Assembly (NCBI RefSeq): GCF_000158955.1 | Contig: NZ_GG657757.1 | Span: forward strand, 1,834,682-1,887,582 | Direction of reading: 5' to 3' | Source: Streptomyces viridochromogenes DSM 40736 | Lineage (GTDB): Bacteria > Actinomycetota > Actinomycetes > Streptomycetales > Streptomycetaceae | DNA length: 52,901 nucleotides | Shown here: positions 1 to 7,829 of the stretch, in pieces | Position numbering within the stretch: the stretch's first letter is position 1 | How the letters are laid out: every line of letters starts with the position of its first letter | Notes under the pieces: model-generated | Seen by the model: only the letters and a program-made list of their open reading frames with translations | Database searches by the model: none | Told to the model about the DNA's origin: nothing | Made by a program: the position numbers and the translations under genes

Positions 1-1
1 G

Positions 2-31
2 GCGGTGAGCGGCGGCCGGCAGGGCCGCTGA
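2..31 (+). other. possible 3' end of a gene entering from the left edge
   Basis: Nine sense codons followed by TGA at 29-31 precede a strong hairpin at 41-77, as expected for the tail of a rightward gene that converges on the lipase. The piece is too short to identify, so this rests only on the open frame and the terminator position. Confidence 0.2.
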
Positions 32-40
32 ACCAGGACT

Positions 41-77
41 CGGGGCCTGTCCGGCGGCTCAGGCCGGACAGGCCCCG
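41..77. terminator. bidirectional intrinsic terminator between the left-edge gene and the lipase
   Basis: A perfect 15-bp inverted repeat (41-55 with 63-77) encloses a 7-base loop. It lies about 50 bases past the lipase stop codon and just after the possible stop at 29-31, so it can serve transcripts from both sides. There is no T-tract, as is usual in Streptomyces. Confidence 0.7.
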
Positions 78-89
78 AAACGGTTCCTC

Positions 90-131
90 TACACGTGTCA
101 GCTCGCCACGCGCCTGCCTTACACGTGTCAG
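90..131. repeat. 12-bp direct repeat spanning the lipase stop codon
   Basis: TACACGTGTCAG occurs at 90-101 and again at 120-131, a 30-bp period. The second copy contains the lipase TGA on the minus strand. The core ACACGTGT is palindromic. It looks like a small local duplication of the gene's 3' end. Confidence 0.5.
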
Positions 132-988
132 TCGAACGCCGACGCGCAGGTGGTGGGCGTGGCCCGCCCCGGATCCAGCGCGTTGGCCACCTCATGGAAG
201 GCGATCCGGTCCAGCAGCCCGACGGCCACATGCTCGGACAGGTCGACGGCGCACAGGTCCTGGAGCAGGACGTTGCGCACGTCGGGCCCGCTCAGGTACT
301 GGCTGCGCCAGGGCGTGACCACCTCGTCGTACTGGGTGGCGATGACGGTGTAGCGCACGCCGGGCACGGTGTCGCCGCCGGTGTTGAGCTTGGTGAGGAA
401 GGCGGAGCCGGTGACCTGGTCGGCGAGGGCGGGGGTGTTCTTCGACAGCAGGTCGGCCGCGCCCGGGAAGTAGGGCAGCAGCTTGGTGAATCCGTTGAGG
501 TCGGTGCCGTGGTTGCTGGGCGCGATGCCGACCAGGGCGTTCACCTTGGCGGCTCCGCCGAGGAACTTCAGGTAGTAGCGGGGCATCATGCCGCCCTGCG
601 AGTGCCCGACGACGTCGGTCTCGGCGGCTCCGGTCGCGGCGAGCACCTGGTCGACGAAGTCCTTCAGCTGTCCGGCGGACTTCTCGGCGGGTCCGAGGCC
701 GTGGAAGAAGGGGACGCCCTCCAGCTGGCCGTAGTCGAGGGAGAAGACGCAGTAGCCGCGGACCTTCAGGTAGGGGGCGAGGCCCAGCCAGTTGTCGACG
801 GAGTTCCCGAGGGTGCCGTGGACGAGGACGACGGGACGGGGGTGGGCGGCGGACGGCTTGCAGGAGTAGTCGTTCCAGCCGGAGCTCGGGGCGCCGGCGG
901 CCTGGGCGGTGGTGGCGGGGACGGTGAGGGCGGCGGCGGTCAGCAGCAGCGCGGACAGGGGTCTGAGCACTCGCTTCCAGGGCAGCAT
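128..988 (-). CDS. secreted alpha/beta-hydrolase lipase (class 2 type)
   Basis: Predicted 286-aa exported triacylglycerol lipase or esterase. The start is the ATG at 988, preceded by AAGGAGA at 996-1002; a longer upstream frame is less likely. Residues 1-30 form a Sec signal peptide (basic WKR, hydrophobic core, AQA cleavage site). The mature part carries an oxyanion-hole motif HGTLGN (about 57-62) and the nucleophile elbow GHSQGG with Ser130. A C-terminal His in the SEHVAVG region may complete the triad. The gene lies 172 bp downstream of the marR-type gene on the same strand. Two TTAC-N6-GTA(A/G) motifs in that gap suggest separate regulation. Substrate chain length cannot be read from sequence. 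Confidence 0.88.
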   Translation of the reverse strand: MLPWKRVLRPLSALLLTAAALTVPATTAQAAGAPSSGWNDYSCKPSAAHPRPVVLVHGTLGNSVDNWLGLAPYLKVRGYCVFSLDYGQLEGVPFFHGLGPAEKSAGQLKDFVDQVLAATGAAETDVVGHSQGGMMPRYYLKFLGGAAKVNALVGIAPSNHGTDLNGFTKLLPYFPGAADLLSKNTPALADQVTGSAFLTKLNTGGDTVPGVRYTVIATQYDEVVTPWRSQYLSGPDVRNVLLQDLCAVDLSEHVAVGLLDRIAFHEVANALDPGRATPTTCASAFD

Positions 989-1073
989 CGGGTGATCTCC
1001 TTGCGGCTCAAGGGGGATGCGACGGGACTGGGCCCTGTGATCCGGATCACGAGGATGCTGTTCACTCGTCAAG

Positions 1074-1114
1074 TTACGGGCGAGTAGTCAAACTGGGAAG
1101 TTACGCGTCAGTAA
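1074..1114. promoter_or_regulatory. pair of TTAC-N6-GTAR operator-like motifs upstream of the lipase
   Basis: TTAC-GGGCGA-GTAG at 1074-1087 and TTAC-GCGTCA-GTAA at 1101-1114 start 27 bp apart in the gap upstream of the lipase. The same TTAC-N6-GTAA pattern occurs upstream of the serine protease at 9337-9350, so it may be a shared repressor site. The binding protein is not identified. Confidence 0.4.
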
Positions 1115-1160
1115 AAACTTGCAGCGATAACCGGCGCCCGAGGCCCCGGCCGGCGCTCCG

Positions 1161-1607
1161 TCACCAGGCGGGCCGGATGGGCCCGTGCGGCGCGATCCGC
1201 AGCAACTGCCGCCCCAGGGAGCGCATGCCCCGTTCCCCCAGCAGCTCTCCCCACTCCCCCACGGCTTCCGCGGCCGCCTCCTCCGCGGCCCGGGTGCAGG
1301 CCCACCCCCGCTCGGTCAGCACGACCAGCCGCGCCCGCGCGTCCTCGGGGTGCGGTTGCCGCTCGGCATACCCCTTGCGCACCATCTCGTCGACGAGCTG
1401 ACTCGCGGCCTGCTTGGTCACCCCGAGGTGGGCGGCGAGGTCGGTGACCGTGGCGCCGTCCGGGGCGAGCCGGGCGAAGGCGAAGCCGTGCGCGGGCCGC
1501 ACCCCTTCGAAGCCGCGGGCGAGCACGCCCTCGTGGATGCGCTGGGTGAGCCCGCCGGCGACGGCGAGCAGGGCGGCGGACAGGGCCATGGCCTCGGAGT
1601 TCTGCAC
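1161..1607 (-). CDS. MarR-family transcriptional regulator
   Basis: A 148-aa winged-helix protein. The recognition-helix region (DLAAHLGVTKQAASQLVDEM, about residues 56-75) and the following wing (GYAERQPHPEDAR, ending in LTERGW) are the typical MarR signature. The start is a GTG at 1607 with a weak ribosome site; the ATG at residue 7 is an alternative. It is transcribed divergently from the cupin gene, and the gap holds a regular array of GTCAAG/CTTGAC half-sites. Autorepression and control of the cupin gene are therefore the natural inference. The ligand is unknown. Confidence 0.88.
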   Translation of the reverse strand: MQNSEAMALSAALLAVAGGLTQRIHEGVLARGFEGVRPAHGFAFARLAPDGATVTDLAAHLGVTKQAASQLVDEMVRKGYAERQPHPEDARARLVVLTERGWACTRAAEEAAAEAVGEWGELLGERGMRSLGRQLLRIAPHGPIRPAW

Positions 1608-1624
1608 GCATGCATTGAAACACC

Positions 1625-1672
1625 CTTGACGCGACGGTCAAGTAGCTTGACTATATGGTCAAGCTACTTGAC
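1625..1672. promoter_or_regulatory. periodic palindromic operator array between marR and cupin genes
   Basis: Five alternating half-sites lie in strict order: CTTGAC 1625-1630, GTCAAG 1637-1642, CTTGAC 1646-1651, GTCAAG 1658-1663, CTTGAC 1667-1672. Spacers are 6, 3, 6 and 3 bases. This makes two complete 15-bp palindromes (GTCAAG-N3-CTTGAC) whose centres are 21 bp apart, two helical turns. The spacer at 1652-1657 is TA-rich, and -10-like hexamers (TATAGT on the minus strand, TATATG on the plus strand) overlap it. A repressor bound here would block both divergent promoters. Confidence 0.75.
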
Positions 1673-1686
1673 CACTTGGAGGCATC

Positions 1687-2061
1687 GTGCCCATCGTCCG
1701 ATCGTCCGAAGCCGTCGTCCACGAGATCCACGGCGCCCGTTTCGTCTCGTACGCCACCCCAGGCAGCGGCAGCAAGGAGCTGTGTGCCTGGCGCGGTGAG
1801 ATCCCGGCCGGCCTCAAGGCGCCCGCGCATACGGTCAGCCGGGAGGAGATCTTCCATCTGCTCGACGGCGAGCTGTTGATCACCCTCGACGGCCGCACCG
1901 AGCGGGTCACCGCGGGGGACACGGTGATCATCAACCCCGGCGCCACCCTGACCGTCGAGAACCCGACCGACCGGACCGCGTACTCCTGGGTCACCACCTC
2001 CGTCGGCCTGGAGGCGCGGCTGGGCGACGGCACCCGCATCGTGCCGCCGTGGGCCAACTGA
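1687..2061 (+). CDS. small cupin-domain protein
   Basis: A 124-aa single-domain cupin. The start is a GTG at 1687 with GGAGG four bases upstream. The beta-barrel motifs are present: a first motif around HTVSREEIFHLLDGELLI (about 47-65) and a second around GDTVIINPGATLTVEN (about 77-93). The metal ligands are degenerate: the first motif has an H and an EE pair, but no second-motif His is obvious, so catalysis is uncertain. It is divergent from the MarR regulator and its promoter sits in the half-site array. It probably belongs to a small stress or ligand-response module. The product that the unshifted imuB frame would encode runs antisense across this gene. Confidence 0.8.
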   Translation: MPIVRSSEAVVHEIHGARFVSYATPGSGSKELCAWRGEIPAGLKAPAHTVSREEIFHLLDGELLITLDGRTERVTAGDTVIINPGATLTVENPTDRTAYSWVTTSVGLEARLGDGTRIVPPWAN

Positions 2062-2214
2062 CGTCACGGGGAGGGAGGGGGCGCCGCCCGCCCCCCTAGT
2101 CCCCCGGGCATCACCGCCCGCGGCCCGAACTTCGCCCGCGCCTGGTCCGCGACCTCCTCGATACGGCGGACTTTCTCGTCCACCGGGTCGAAGGTCAGCT
2201 GGTGGGAGGCCCGG

Positions 2215-2221
2215 TTTTTTT
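2215..2221 (-). other. A7 homopolymer: frameshift or transcriptional-slippage site in imuB
   Basis: Seven T on the given strand (seven A in the mRNA) sit exactly where the imuB frame must shift by one base to recover its expected C-terminal tail. Such runs are very rare in DNA of this GC content. Loss of one A gives codons for DPKNRASHQ and then a conserved-looking tail. Confidence 0.65.
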
Positions 2222-2364
2222 GGGTCGAGCCCCTCGGCGCGCAGGGCGATGGCCCGCACCCGGGCCCGCTGCAGCCCGAGCGCCTCGTACATGCCGTACG
2301 CGGCCCTGGTCAGCGCCGGGGAGTGCGCGGTCGGTTCGGTCAGGGTGCGGCTGCGGGTGGTGGC

Positions 2365-2406
2365 GATGGGGGTCCCCCCGCTCGAGCCTGTTCGAGAGTG
2401 GGGGAG
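2365..2406. repeat. 42-bp dispersed palindromic repeat inserted in imuB
   Basis: The block starts GATGGGGG and ends GTGGGGGAG. It can fold through CCCC and CTCGA against TCGAG and GGGG. It is closely similar to 31750-31792 inside the MITE. Its length is a multiple of three, so it adds 14 codons to imuB (about residues 232-245, HSRTGSSGGTP region) without breaking the frame. From memory, similar sequences are scattered through many Streptomyces genomes. Confidence 0.6.
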
Positions 2407-3095
2407 GTCGGCGTAGCGCATGGTGAGGGTGAGCGTGCGGCAGACCTTCTCCAGGGCGCGCAGCCGGGCGCCGATCTCCTCGGCGGCCGACAGCAGCGCC
2501 CGGCGGTGCCGCTCCGGGTTCAGCTCGTCGCGTCCGAAGGGGCGTTCCGTCGCGAGGGACCGGGCGACGGCGTTCGGCACGACCCGGCCGCGGTCGACAC
2601 CGTTCGCCTTCTCGCGCAGCTCGCGGCCGGGCTTCGCGCCGATCAGCCGTTGCAGCGTGGACAGCGGCGCGGCGGCGACCCGGCCGAGGGTGTCGAGGCC
2701 GTAGTCGCCCAGCGTGCGGGCGGTCGCGGTGCCCACGCCGGGCAGCGCGGCGACGGGTTGGTCCGCGAGGAACTCCGCGATGGCGTCCGGCTCGTCGGGC
2801 ACCGTACGCGTCACCCCGGGGGCCGCGTCGCGCAGCGCCATTCGGGCCAGCATCGGCCCGGGCCCGGCCCCGATCACGCAGTCGACGCCGTGCAGCGCGA
2901 GCGACCGCACCCGGATCACCGAGGCCAGTTCGACGGCGTCCCGCCGGAAGTACCGCTCGGCGCCGCGCAGGTCGGCCAGCGCACCGTCCGGTGGCAGGGC
3001 CTGGACGACGGGGGTGAACTCCTCGAGCATCCCGAGCAGATGGGGCAGATCCGCCTCGCTCGTCGGAGGCAGCTGGAAACGTACGCAGAGGATGG

Positions 3096-6000
3096 TCATC
3101 CCGCACTCCCCGGACTCTGGTGCCACAACTTCCTTGTGTTCGCGGGTCCTTCGCCCGCCGGACGCAGATCGGCCCAGGGGTGCATCTCGTACCCCGTGGA
3201 CATGCGGATCTTCCGCTGCTCCATCGGATCCTTGGCCGCGGAACCCGTCGGCGCGGGCGCACCGTCCGACCCGGCGAGCCGCCGCCGCACGGCTCCCTCG
3301 CCGCCGTCACCGGAACCCTCTTCACCGAAATCACCGGAATCACCGGAGCCGGGGCCGGCCCCGGCCAGCCGGGCCGCGACCCCCTCCAGCCCCTCCTCCC
3401 GGCGCACTTCCAGCAGGTCCGCGAGGTTCCAGGCGGCGGCGCCGACCACGCTGAGGCTGCGCGGGCCGCGCCGCTGCACCACTCCGCGCACCAGCAGCAG
3501 CCAGGAGTGGAAGACGGTGTGGGCGCAGGCGTCGTGGGAGTCGTCGAAGAAGGCCAGGTCGACCAGGCCCGTGCCGTCGTCCAGGGTGGAGAAGATGACG
3601 CGCTTGCCGGACCGGATCGGCGGCGTCTGGGTGGCCGCCTTGGCACCCGCGACCAGCACGGTCTCCCCGTGCCGGGCCTCGCGCAGCCGACGGGCGGACA
3701 CCACGCCCAGCTCGTCGAGGAACGCCCGGTGGTCGTCCATCAGATTGCGCGAGGCGTCCATGGACAGCACGCCCAGCTCGGCGCTGAGCCGCTCCGAGGA
3801 GGTGAGGTCGGGCAGCCCGGCCGGAGCGGTCCTCCGTCCCCCGGCCAACGGCAACTGGCCACCGCCCCCGCCCCGGGCGCCCCGGTGCAGTTCGGTCAGA
3901 TGCAGTTGCAGATCACGGCGGTTGGCGCCGAACGCGTCCAGCGCTCCCACCTGCGCGAGCCGCTGCGCCAGCGGACGGCTGGGCCGGCCCCGCTCCCAGA
4001 AGTCGACCAGCGAGTCGTACGGCTGCCCCTCGGCGATCCGCGCCGCCTCGGCCTCGCTGATGCCGTGCACGTCGGAGAGGGCCAACCTCAGACCCCAAGT
4101 ACCGGACACCAGTTCGATACGGTGTGCGACCCCCGACTTGTTCACGTCCAACGGCAGTACCGGCACCCCGCGCCGCCGCGCGTCCGCCAGCAGCAGCCGC
4201 TTCGGGTACATCCCGGGGTCGTGCGTGAGCAGCCCGGCGTAGAAGGCGGCCGGGTGATGCGCTTTCAGCCACGCCGACTGGTACGTCGGCACGGCGAAGG
4301 CGACCGCGTGCGCCTTGCAGAAGCCGTACGACCCGAAGGCCTCGACGATCTCCCAGGTCCGCTGAATCGTTTCCGCGTCGTAGCCCCGGGCCGCCGCGTG
4401 CTGCGCGAACCACACCTTGATCCGCGCCTGCGACTCCGGGTCCGACAACCCGCGCCGCACCCGGTCCGCCTCACCACGCCCGCAGCCGGTCATGATGTCG
4501 ACGATGTCGATGATCTGCTCGTGGAAGACGACGACCCCGTACGTGTCCCGCAGCGGCTCCTCCAGATCAGGGTGCGGATAACGGATCGGCGCCCGCCCGT
4601 GCCGCGCCTCGATGAACGGCCGCACCATGTCGGCGGCGACCGGCCCGGGCCGGAACAGTGAGATGTCGACGACGAGGTCGTGGAAGGTGGCCGGCTGAAG
4701 CCGTCCGACCAGGTCCCGCTGCCCGGGCGACTCGATCTGGAAGCACCCGAGCGTCTCGGTGGACTGAACCAGCCGGTACGTCTCCGGGTCCCCCGGCGCC
4801 AGGGCGTCCAGATCGACCCGGACGCCCGACACCCGCCGCACTTCCTCCACCGCGTGCGCCATGGCCGACTGCATCCGCACCCCCAGCACGTCCAGCTTGA
4901 GCAGCCCGAGGTCCTCGACGTCGTCCTTGTCGAACTGCGACATCGGAAAACCCTCGCCGCTGGTCGGCATGACCGGCGTACGCGCGAGCAGCGAGGCATC
5001 CGAAAGCAGCACCCCGCACGGGTGCATGGCCACCCCGCGCGGCAGGGCGTCCAGCGCCTCGACCAGTTCCCACAGCTTCCCGTACTTCTCCTTCTCCCCG
5101 GCCAGCGCGCGCAGTTCGGGCAGTTCCTCCAGCGCCGCGCGGGCGTCCCGTGCCCGGATATGGGGAAAGGACTTGGCCACCCGGTCGATCTCTGCCGGGT
5201 CCATGGACAGGGCGGCCCCCACATCGCGGATGGCGTGCCGGACGCGATACGTCTCCGGCATCGCGACCGTCGCGACCCGCTCGGTGCCGAACCGGTCGAT
5301 GATCGCGCGGTAGACCTCCAGCCGGCGTGCGGACTCCACGTCGATGTCGATGTCGGGCAGCACGACCCGCTCCTTCGACAGGAAGCGCTCCATCAGCAGC
5401 CGGTGCTCGACCGGATCGGCGTGCGCGATCCCGAGCAGATGGTTGACGAGCGACCCCGCCCCGGACCCCCGGGCGGCGACCCTGACACCCATCTCCCGCA
5501 CATCGTCGACCACTTGGGCAACGGTCAGGAAATAGGAGGCGAAGCCGTGATGGGCGATGATGTCCAGCTCATGGTGCATCCGCTCCCAGTACTCCCGCCG
5601 CCGGTCGTACCCGCGCAGCACCATCCCCGCCACCGCTCGCGAGGCCAGCGTCCGCTGGGCGGTACGGCGCCCGGCGCCGACCAGATGTGGTTCGGGGAAG
5701 TGGACGGTACCGATCCCGAGATCGTCCTCGGGGTCGACCAGACACTCGGCGGCCGCGGCCTCGGTCTGCTCCACCAGCCGATGAGCGGTGTCCCGCCGGA
5801 ACCCCGCGGCCTCCACGATCCGCTCCGCCACTGCGAACATGGCCTCCGCGCCCTTGAGCCAGGCCTCACCGGAGTCCAGCTCCTTGGCCGGGTCGACGGG
5901 CACCAGCCGGCGGGCGGCGTCCAGAACGTCGGCGACCGGTCCCAGGCCCGGGTCGGCGTACCGTACGGCGTTGCTGAGCACGGGCCGGATCCGCTGCTCG

Positions 6001-6617
6001 GCGGCGAACCCGACGGTACGGGCGGCCAGCCGCAGGGAGCCGGGCCCCGTTCCTTTCCGGCCGTGCCAGACGGCCTCGAGCCGCAGGGCATCGCCGTAGA
6101 CCTCCCGCCAGGGCACGAGCAGTCTCGCGGCCCGGTCGGGACGCCCGGCGGCCAGAGCACGTCCGACCTCCGAATCGGGCCCGAGCAGCACGGTCAGCCC
6201 CTCGGCATGATTGCGGCCCCAGGGCAGCAGGGGCGCCCCCTCCGCCTCGTGCGCCGCCGACACGAGCCGGCACAACTCCCCCCACCCCCGGCCACCGTCC
6301 CGGGCGAGAAAGGTGACACGGGGAGCCGACTCGTCGACAAAGGCACCACCCCGCACCGGGGTGCGCCGCCGGCTCCGCGGTCCGGGCTCGGGGGGCTCCA
6401 CTCCCGCCACCGCCAGATCCGCCCCGAACACCGGACGGACCCCCGCCTTCGCACAGGCCTTCGCGAACCGGACGGCACCGGCCAGCGTGTCGCGATCAGT
6501 GAGAGCCAGGGCGTCCATACCCCGCCCGGATGCGCGCTCGGCCAGCCGCTCCGGGTGTGAGGCTCCATATCGCAAGGAGAATCCGGAGACGGTGTGCAGA
6601 TGCGTGAACCCCGGCAC
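3096..6617 (-). CDS. dnaE2: error-prone DNA polymerase III alpha subunit DnaE2
   Basis: An approximately 1173-aa replicative-type polymerase used in damage-induced translesion synthesis with ImuB. An N-terminal PHP domain (FTHLHTVSGFSLRYG, then ALTDRDTLAGAV) is followed by the C-family palm with catalytic PDIDIDVE near residue 420, the fingers region (FHEQIIDIVDIMTGCGRGEADRVRRG), helix-hairpin-helix elements and a C-terminal OB fold (VFSTLDDGTGLVDLAFF). I prefer the GTG at 6617 because GGGAGG at 6623-6628 sits five bases upstream; the frame is open to a GTG at 6632. A LexA-type box lies just upstream and the gene overlaps imuB by four bases, so the two should be co-induced by DNA damage. No imuA-prime gene is adjacent. 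Confidence 0.95.
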   Translation of the reverse strand: MPGFTHLHTVSGFSLRYGASHPERLAERASGRGMDALALTDRDTLAGAVRFAKACAKAGVRPVFGADLAVAGVEPPEPGPRSRRRTPVRGGAFVDESAPRVTFLARDGGRGWGELCRLVSAAHEAEGAPLLPWGRNHAEGLTVLLGPDSEVGRALAAGRPDRAARLLVPWREVYGDALRLEAVWHGRKGTGPGSLRLAARTVGFAAEQRIRPVLSNAVRYADPGLGPVADVLDAARRLVPVDPAKELDSGEAWLKGAEAMFAVAERIVEAAGFRRDTAHRLVEQTEAAAAECLVDPEDDLGIGTVHFPEPHLVGAGRRTAQRTLASRAVAGMVLRGYDRRREYWERMHHELDIIAHHGFASYFLTVAQVVDDVREMGVRVAARGSGAGSLVNHLLGIAHADPVEHRLLMERFLSKERVVLPDIDIDVESARRLEVYRAIIDRFGTERVATVAMPETYRVRHAIRDVGAALSMDPAEIDRVAKSFPHIRARDARAALEELPELRALAGEKEKYGKLWELVEALDALPRGVAMHPCGVLLSDASLLARTPVMPTSGEGFPMSQFDKDDVEDLGLLKLDVLGVRMQSAMAHAVEEVRRVSGVRVDLDALAPGDPETYRLVQSTETLGCFQIESPGQRDLVGRLQPATFHDLVVDISLFRPGPVAADMVRPFIEARHGRAPIRYPHPDLEEPLRDTYGVVVFHEQIIDIVDIMTGCGRGEADRVRRGLSDPESQARIKVWFAQHAAARGYDAETIQRTWEIVEAFGSYGFCKAHAVAFAVPTYQSAWLKAHHPAAFYAGLLTHDPGMYPKRLLLADARRRGVPVLPLDVNKSGVAHRIELVSGTWGLRLALSDVHGISEAEAARIAEGQPYDSLVDFWERGRPSRPLAQRLAQVGALDAFGANRRDLQLHLTELHRGARGGGGGQLPLAGGRRTAPAGLPDLTSSERLSAELGVLSMDASRNLMDDHRAFLDELGVVSARRLREARHGETVLVAGAKAATQTPPIRSGKRVIFSTLDDGTGLVDLAFFDDSHDACAHTVFHSWLLLVRGVVQRRGPRSLSVVGAAAWNLADLLEVRREEGLEGVAARLAGAGPGSGDSGDFGEEGSGDGGEGAVRRRLAGSDGAPAPTGSAAKDPMEQRKIRMSTGYEMHPWADLRPAGEGPANTRKLWHQSPGSAG

Positions 6618-6651
6618 ACGCACCTCCCGCACTCGTGAGCAACTCGGCTAT

Positions 6652-6665
6652 CGAACGTCTGTTCC
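6652..6665. promoter_or_regulatory. LexA (SOS) box upstream of dnaE2
   Basis: CGAAC-GTCT-GTTCC matches the Gram-positive/actinobacterial LexA operator core GAAC-N4-GTTC. It lies about 35 bases upstream of the preferred dnaE2 start, a normal position for repressing a mutasome promoter. Confidence 0.8.
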
Positions 6666-6770
6666 CAGCTACCTCACCCCCACCATAGACCAAATTTCGA
6701 ATACGTGTACGACATCCGTTCGGCCCCGCCCCACCTGCGAAAACACCGGGTAGCCCCCGACCGTGGAGGC

Positions 6771-7796
6771 ATGCCGCACAGCTTGTTCCCGCGGGAGGTG
6801 AGAGACGCCGTCACGCCCCGGGCCACCCTGCTCATCGTCGGCGTGCTCACCCTCCAGCTGCTGTTCATCGCCTCCTACGTGGGGGCGCTGCACGACCCCA
6901 AGCCCAAGGACGTTCCCTTCGCAGTGGTCGCCCCGCGAGCCGCCTCCGCCCAGGCGGTGACCCGACTGGAACAGCTGCCCGGCACCCCCCTGGACCCCCG
7001 CGCCCTGCCCGACGCGGCCACCGCCCGGAAGCAGATCACCGAGCGGGACATCGACGCCGCCCTGATCATCAACCCGGCCGGCACCGACACCCTCCTGGTC
7101 GCCTCCGGCGGCGGCAGATCCCTCTCCGCCACGCTGACCGCCCTCGTCACCACGCTGGAGAGAGCGGAACGACGCACGCTCCGGACGATCGACGTGATCC
7201 CGTCCGCCACCCACGACCCCAACGGACTCTCGTCCTTCTACCTGGTGGTCGGCTGGTGCGTGGGCGGCTACCTGGGCGCCGCCGCCCTGGCCCTCAGCGC
7301 CGGGGCGAAACCCTCCAACCCCACCCGCGCCGCGATCCGCCTGGCGGTCATGGCCCTGGTCGCCGTCCTCGGCGGCCTGGGCGGAGCCCTCATCACCGGC
7401 CCGATCCTCGACGCCCTCTCCGGCAGCACGGCCGCCCTCTGGGGCCTCGGCACCCTGATCATCTTCGCCGTGGGCGCGGCCACCCTCGCCTTCCAGGGCC
7501 TCTTCGGCACCATCGGCATCGGCCTGGTCATCCTCCTGGTGGTGATCCTCGGGAACCCGAGCTCGGGCGGCCCCCTCCCCCCACCTCTGCTCCCACCCTT
7601 CTGGAAGGCGATCGGCCCTGCCCTCCCCCCGGGCGCCGGCACATGGTCGACCCGCTCCATCGCCTACTTCGACAACAACGCGATGACCGGCCCCCTCCTG
7701 GTCCTGGCGGCGTGGGCAGTGGCGGGAGCCGCGATCACCATGGCGGCAGCCGCACTACGGAAACGCGCACAAGGCACGCCGACGCACGCACCGTGA
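6771..7796 (+). CDS. YhgE/DUF3533-type multipass membrane protein (ABC-2 permease-like)
   Basis: A 341-aa membrane protein starting at ATG 6771 after GTGGAGGC. One N-terminal transmembrane helix (LLIVGVLTLQLLFIASYVGAL, about 17-37) is followed by an extracytoplasmic region of about 130 residues (HDPKPKDVPFAVV onward) and then four or five closely packed hydrophobic segments from about residue 160. This is the layout of the YhgE/Pip and ABC-2 permease families, which act in envelope or export functions. No ATPase partner is adjacent. It is divergent from dnaE2 and followed by a structured repeat and a terminator. The substrate is unknown. Confidence 0.75.
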   Translation: MPHSLFPREVRDAVTPRATLLIVGVLTLQLLFIASYVGALHDPKPKDVPFAVVAPRAASAQAVTRLEQLPGTPLDPRALPDAATARKQITERDIDAALIINPAGTDTLLVASGGGRSLSATLTALVTTLERAERRTLRTIDVIPSATHDPNGLSSFYLVVGWCVGGYLGAAALALSAGAKPSNPTRAAIRLAVMALVAVLGGLGGALITGPILDALSGSTAALWGLGTLIIFAVGAATLAFQGLFGTIGIGLVILLVVILGNPSSGGPLPPPLLPPFWKAIGPALPPGAGTWSTRSIAYFDNNAMTGPLLVLAAWAVAGAAITMAAAALRKRAQGTPTHAP

Positions 7797-7829
7797 TACC
7801 CACGCACCCGCAGCCGCCGACGCACGGAA

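Larger units (their letters stand above)
2064..3099 (-). pseudogene. imuB: ImuB-like Y-family polymerase subunit, frameshifted at an A7 run
   Basis: The start is the ATG at 3099, which overlaps the dnaE2 stop by four bases (ATGA). The frame encodes a Y-family fold with a template-handling motif (IGAGPGPMLARMA) and a helix-hairpin-helix (LPGVGTATARTLG, about 123-135). The acidic active-site motifs of DinB are not visible, as in ImuB, a non-catalytic adaptor for DnaE2. At 2215-2221 the coding strand has seven A residues. Removing one restores a typical C-terminus (HQLTFDPVDEKVRRIEEVAD) and a TGA at 2064-2066, giving 344 aa. Without a shift the frame runs to 1651, antisense through the cupin gene. 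A 42-base dispersed repeat lies in frame at 2365-2406. It could be a decaying gene, a slippage site or a sequencing error. Confidence 0.75.

Noticed and set aside
95..1087. Long plus-strand frame across the lipase gene
   Set aside because: It is a GC-rich shadow of the lipase on the other strand, with Gly/Val/Asp-rich composition and no ribosome site.
1651..2063. The continuation of the imuB reading frame to 1651 as genuine protein
   Set aside because: It is antisense to the cupin gene and its operator, its composition is unlike any polymerase tail, and a one-base shift at the A7 run gives the expected ending.
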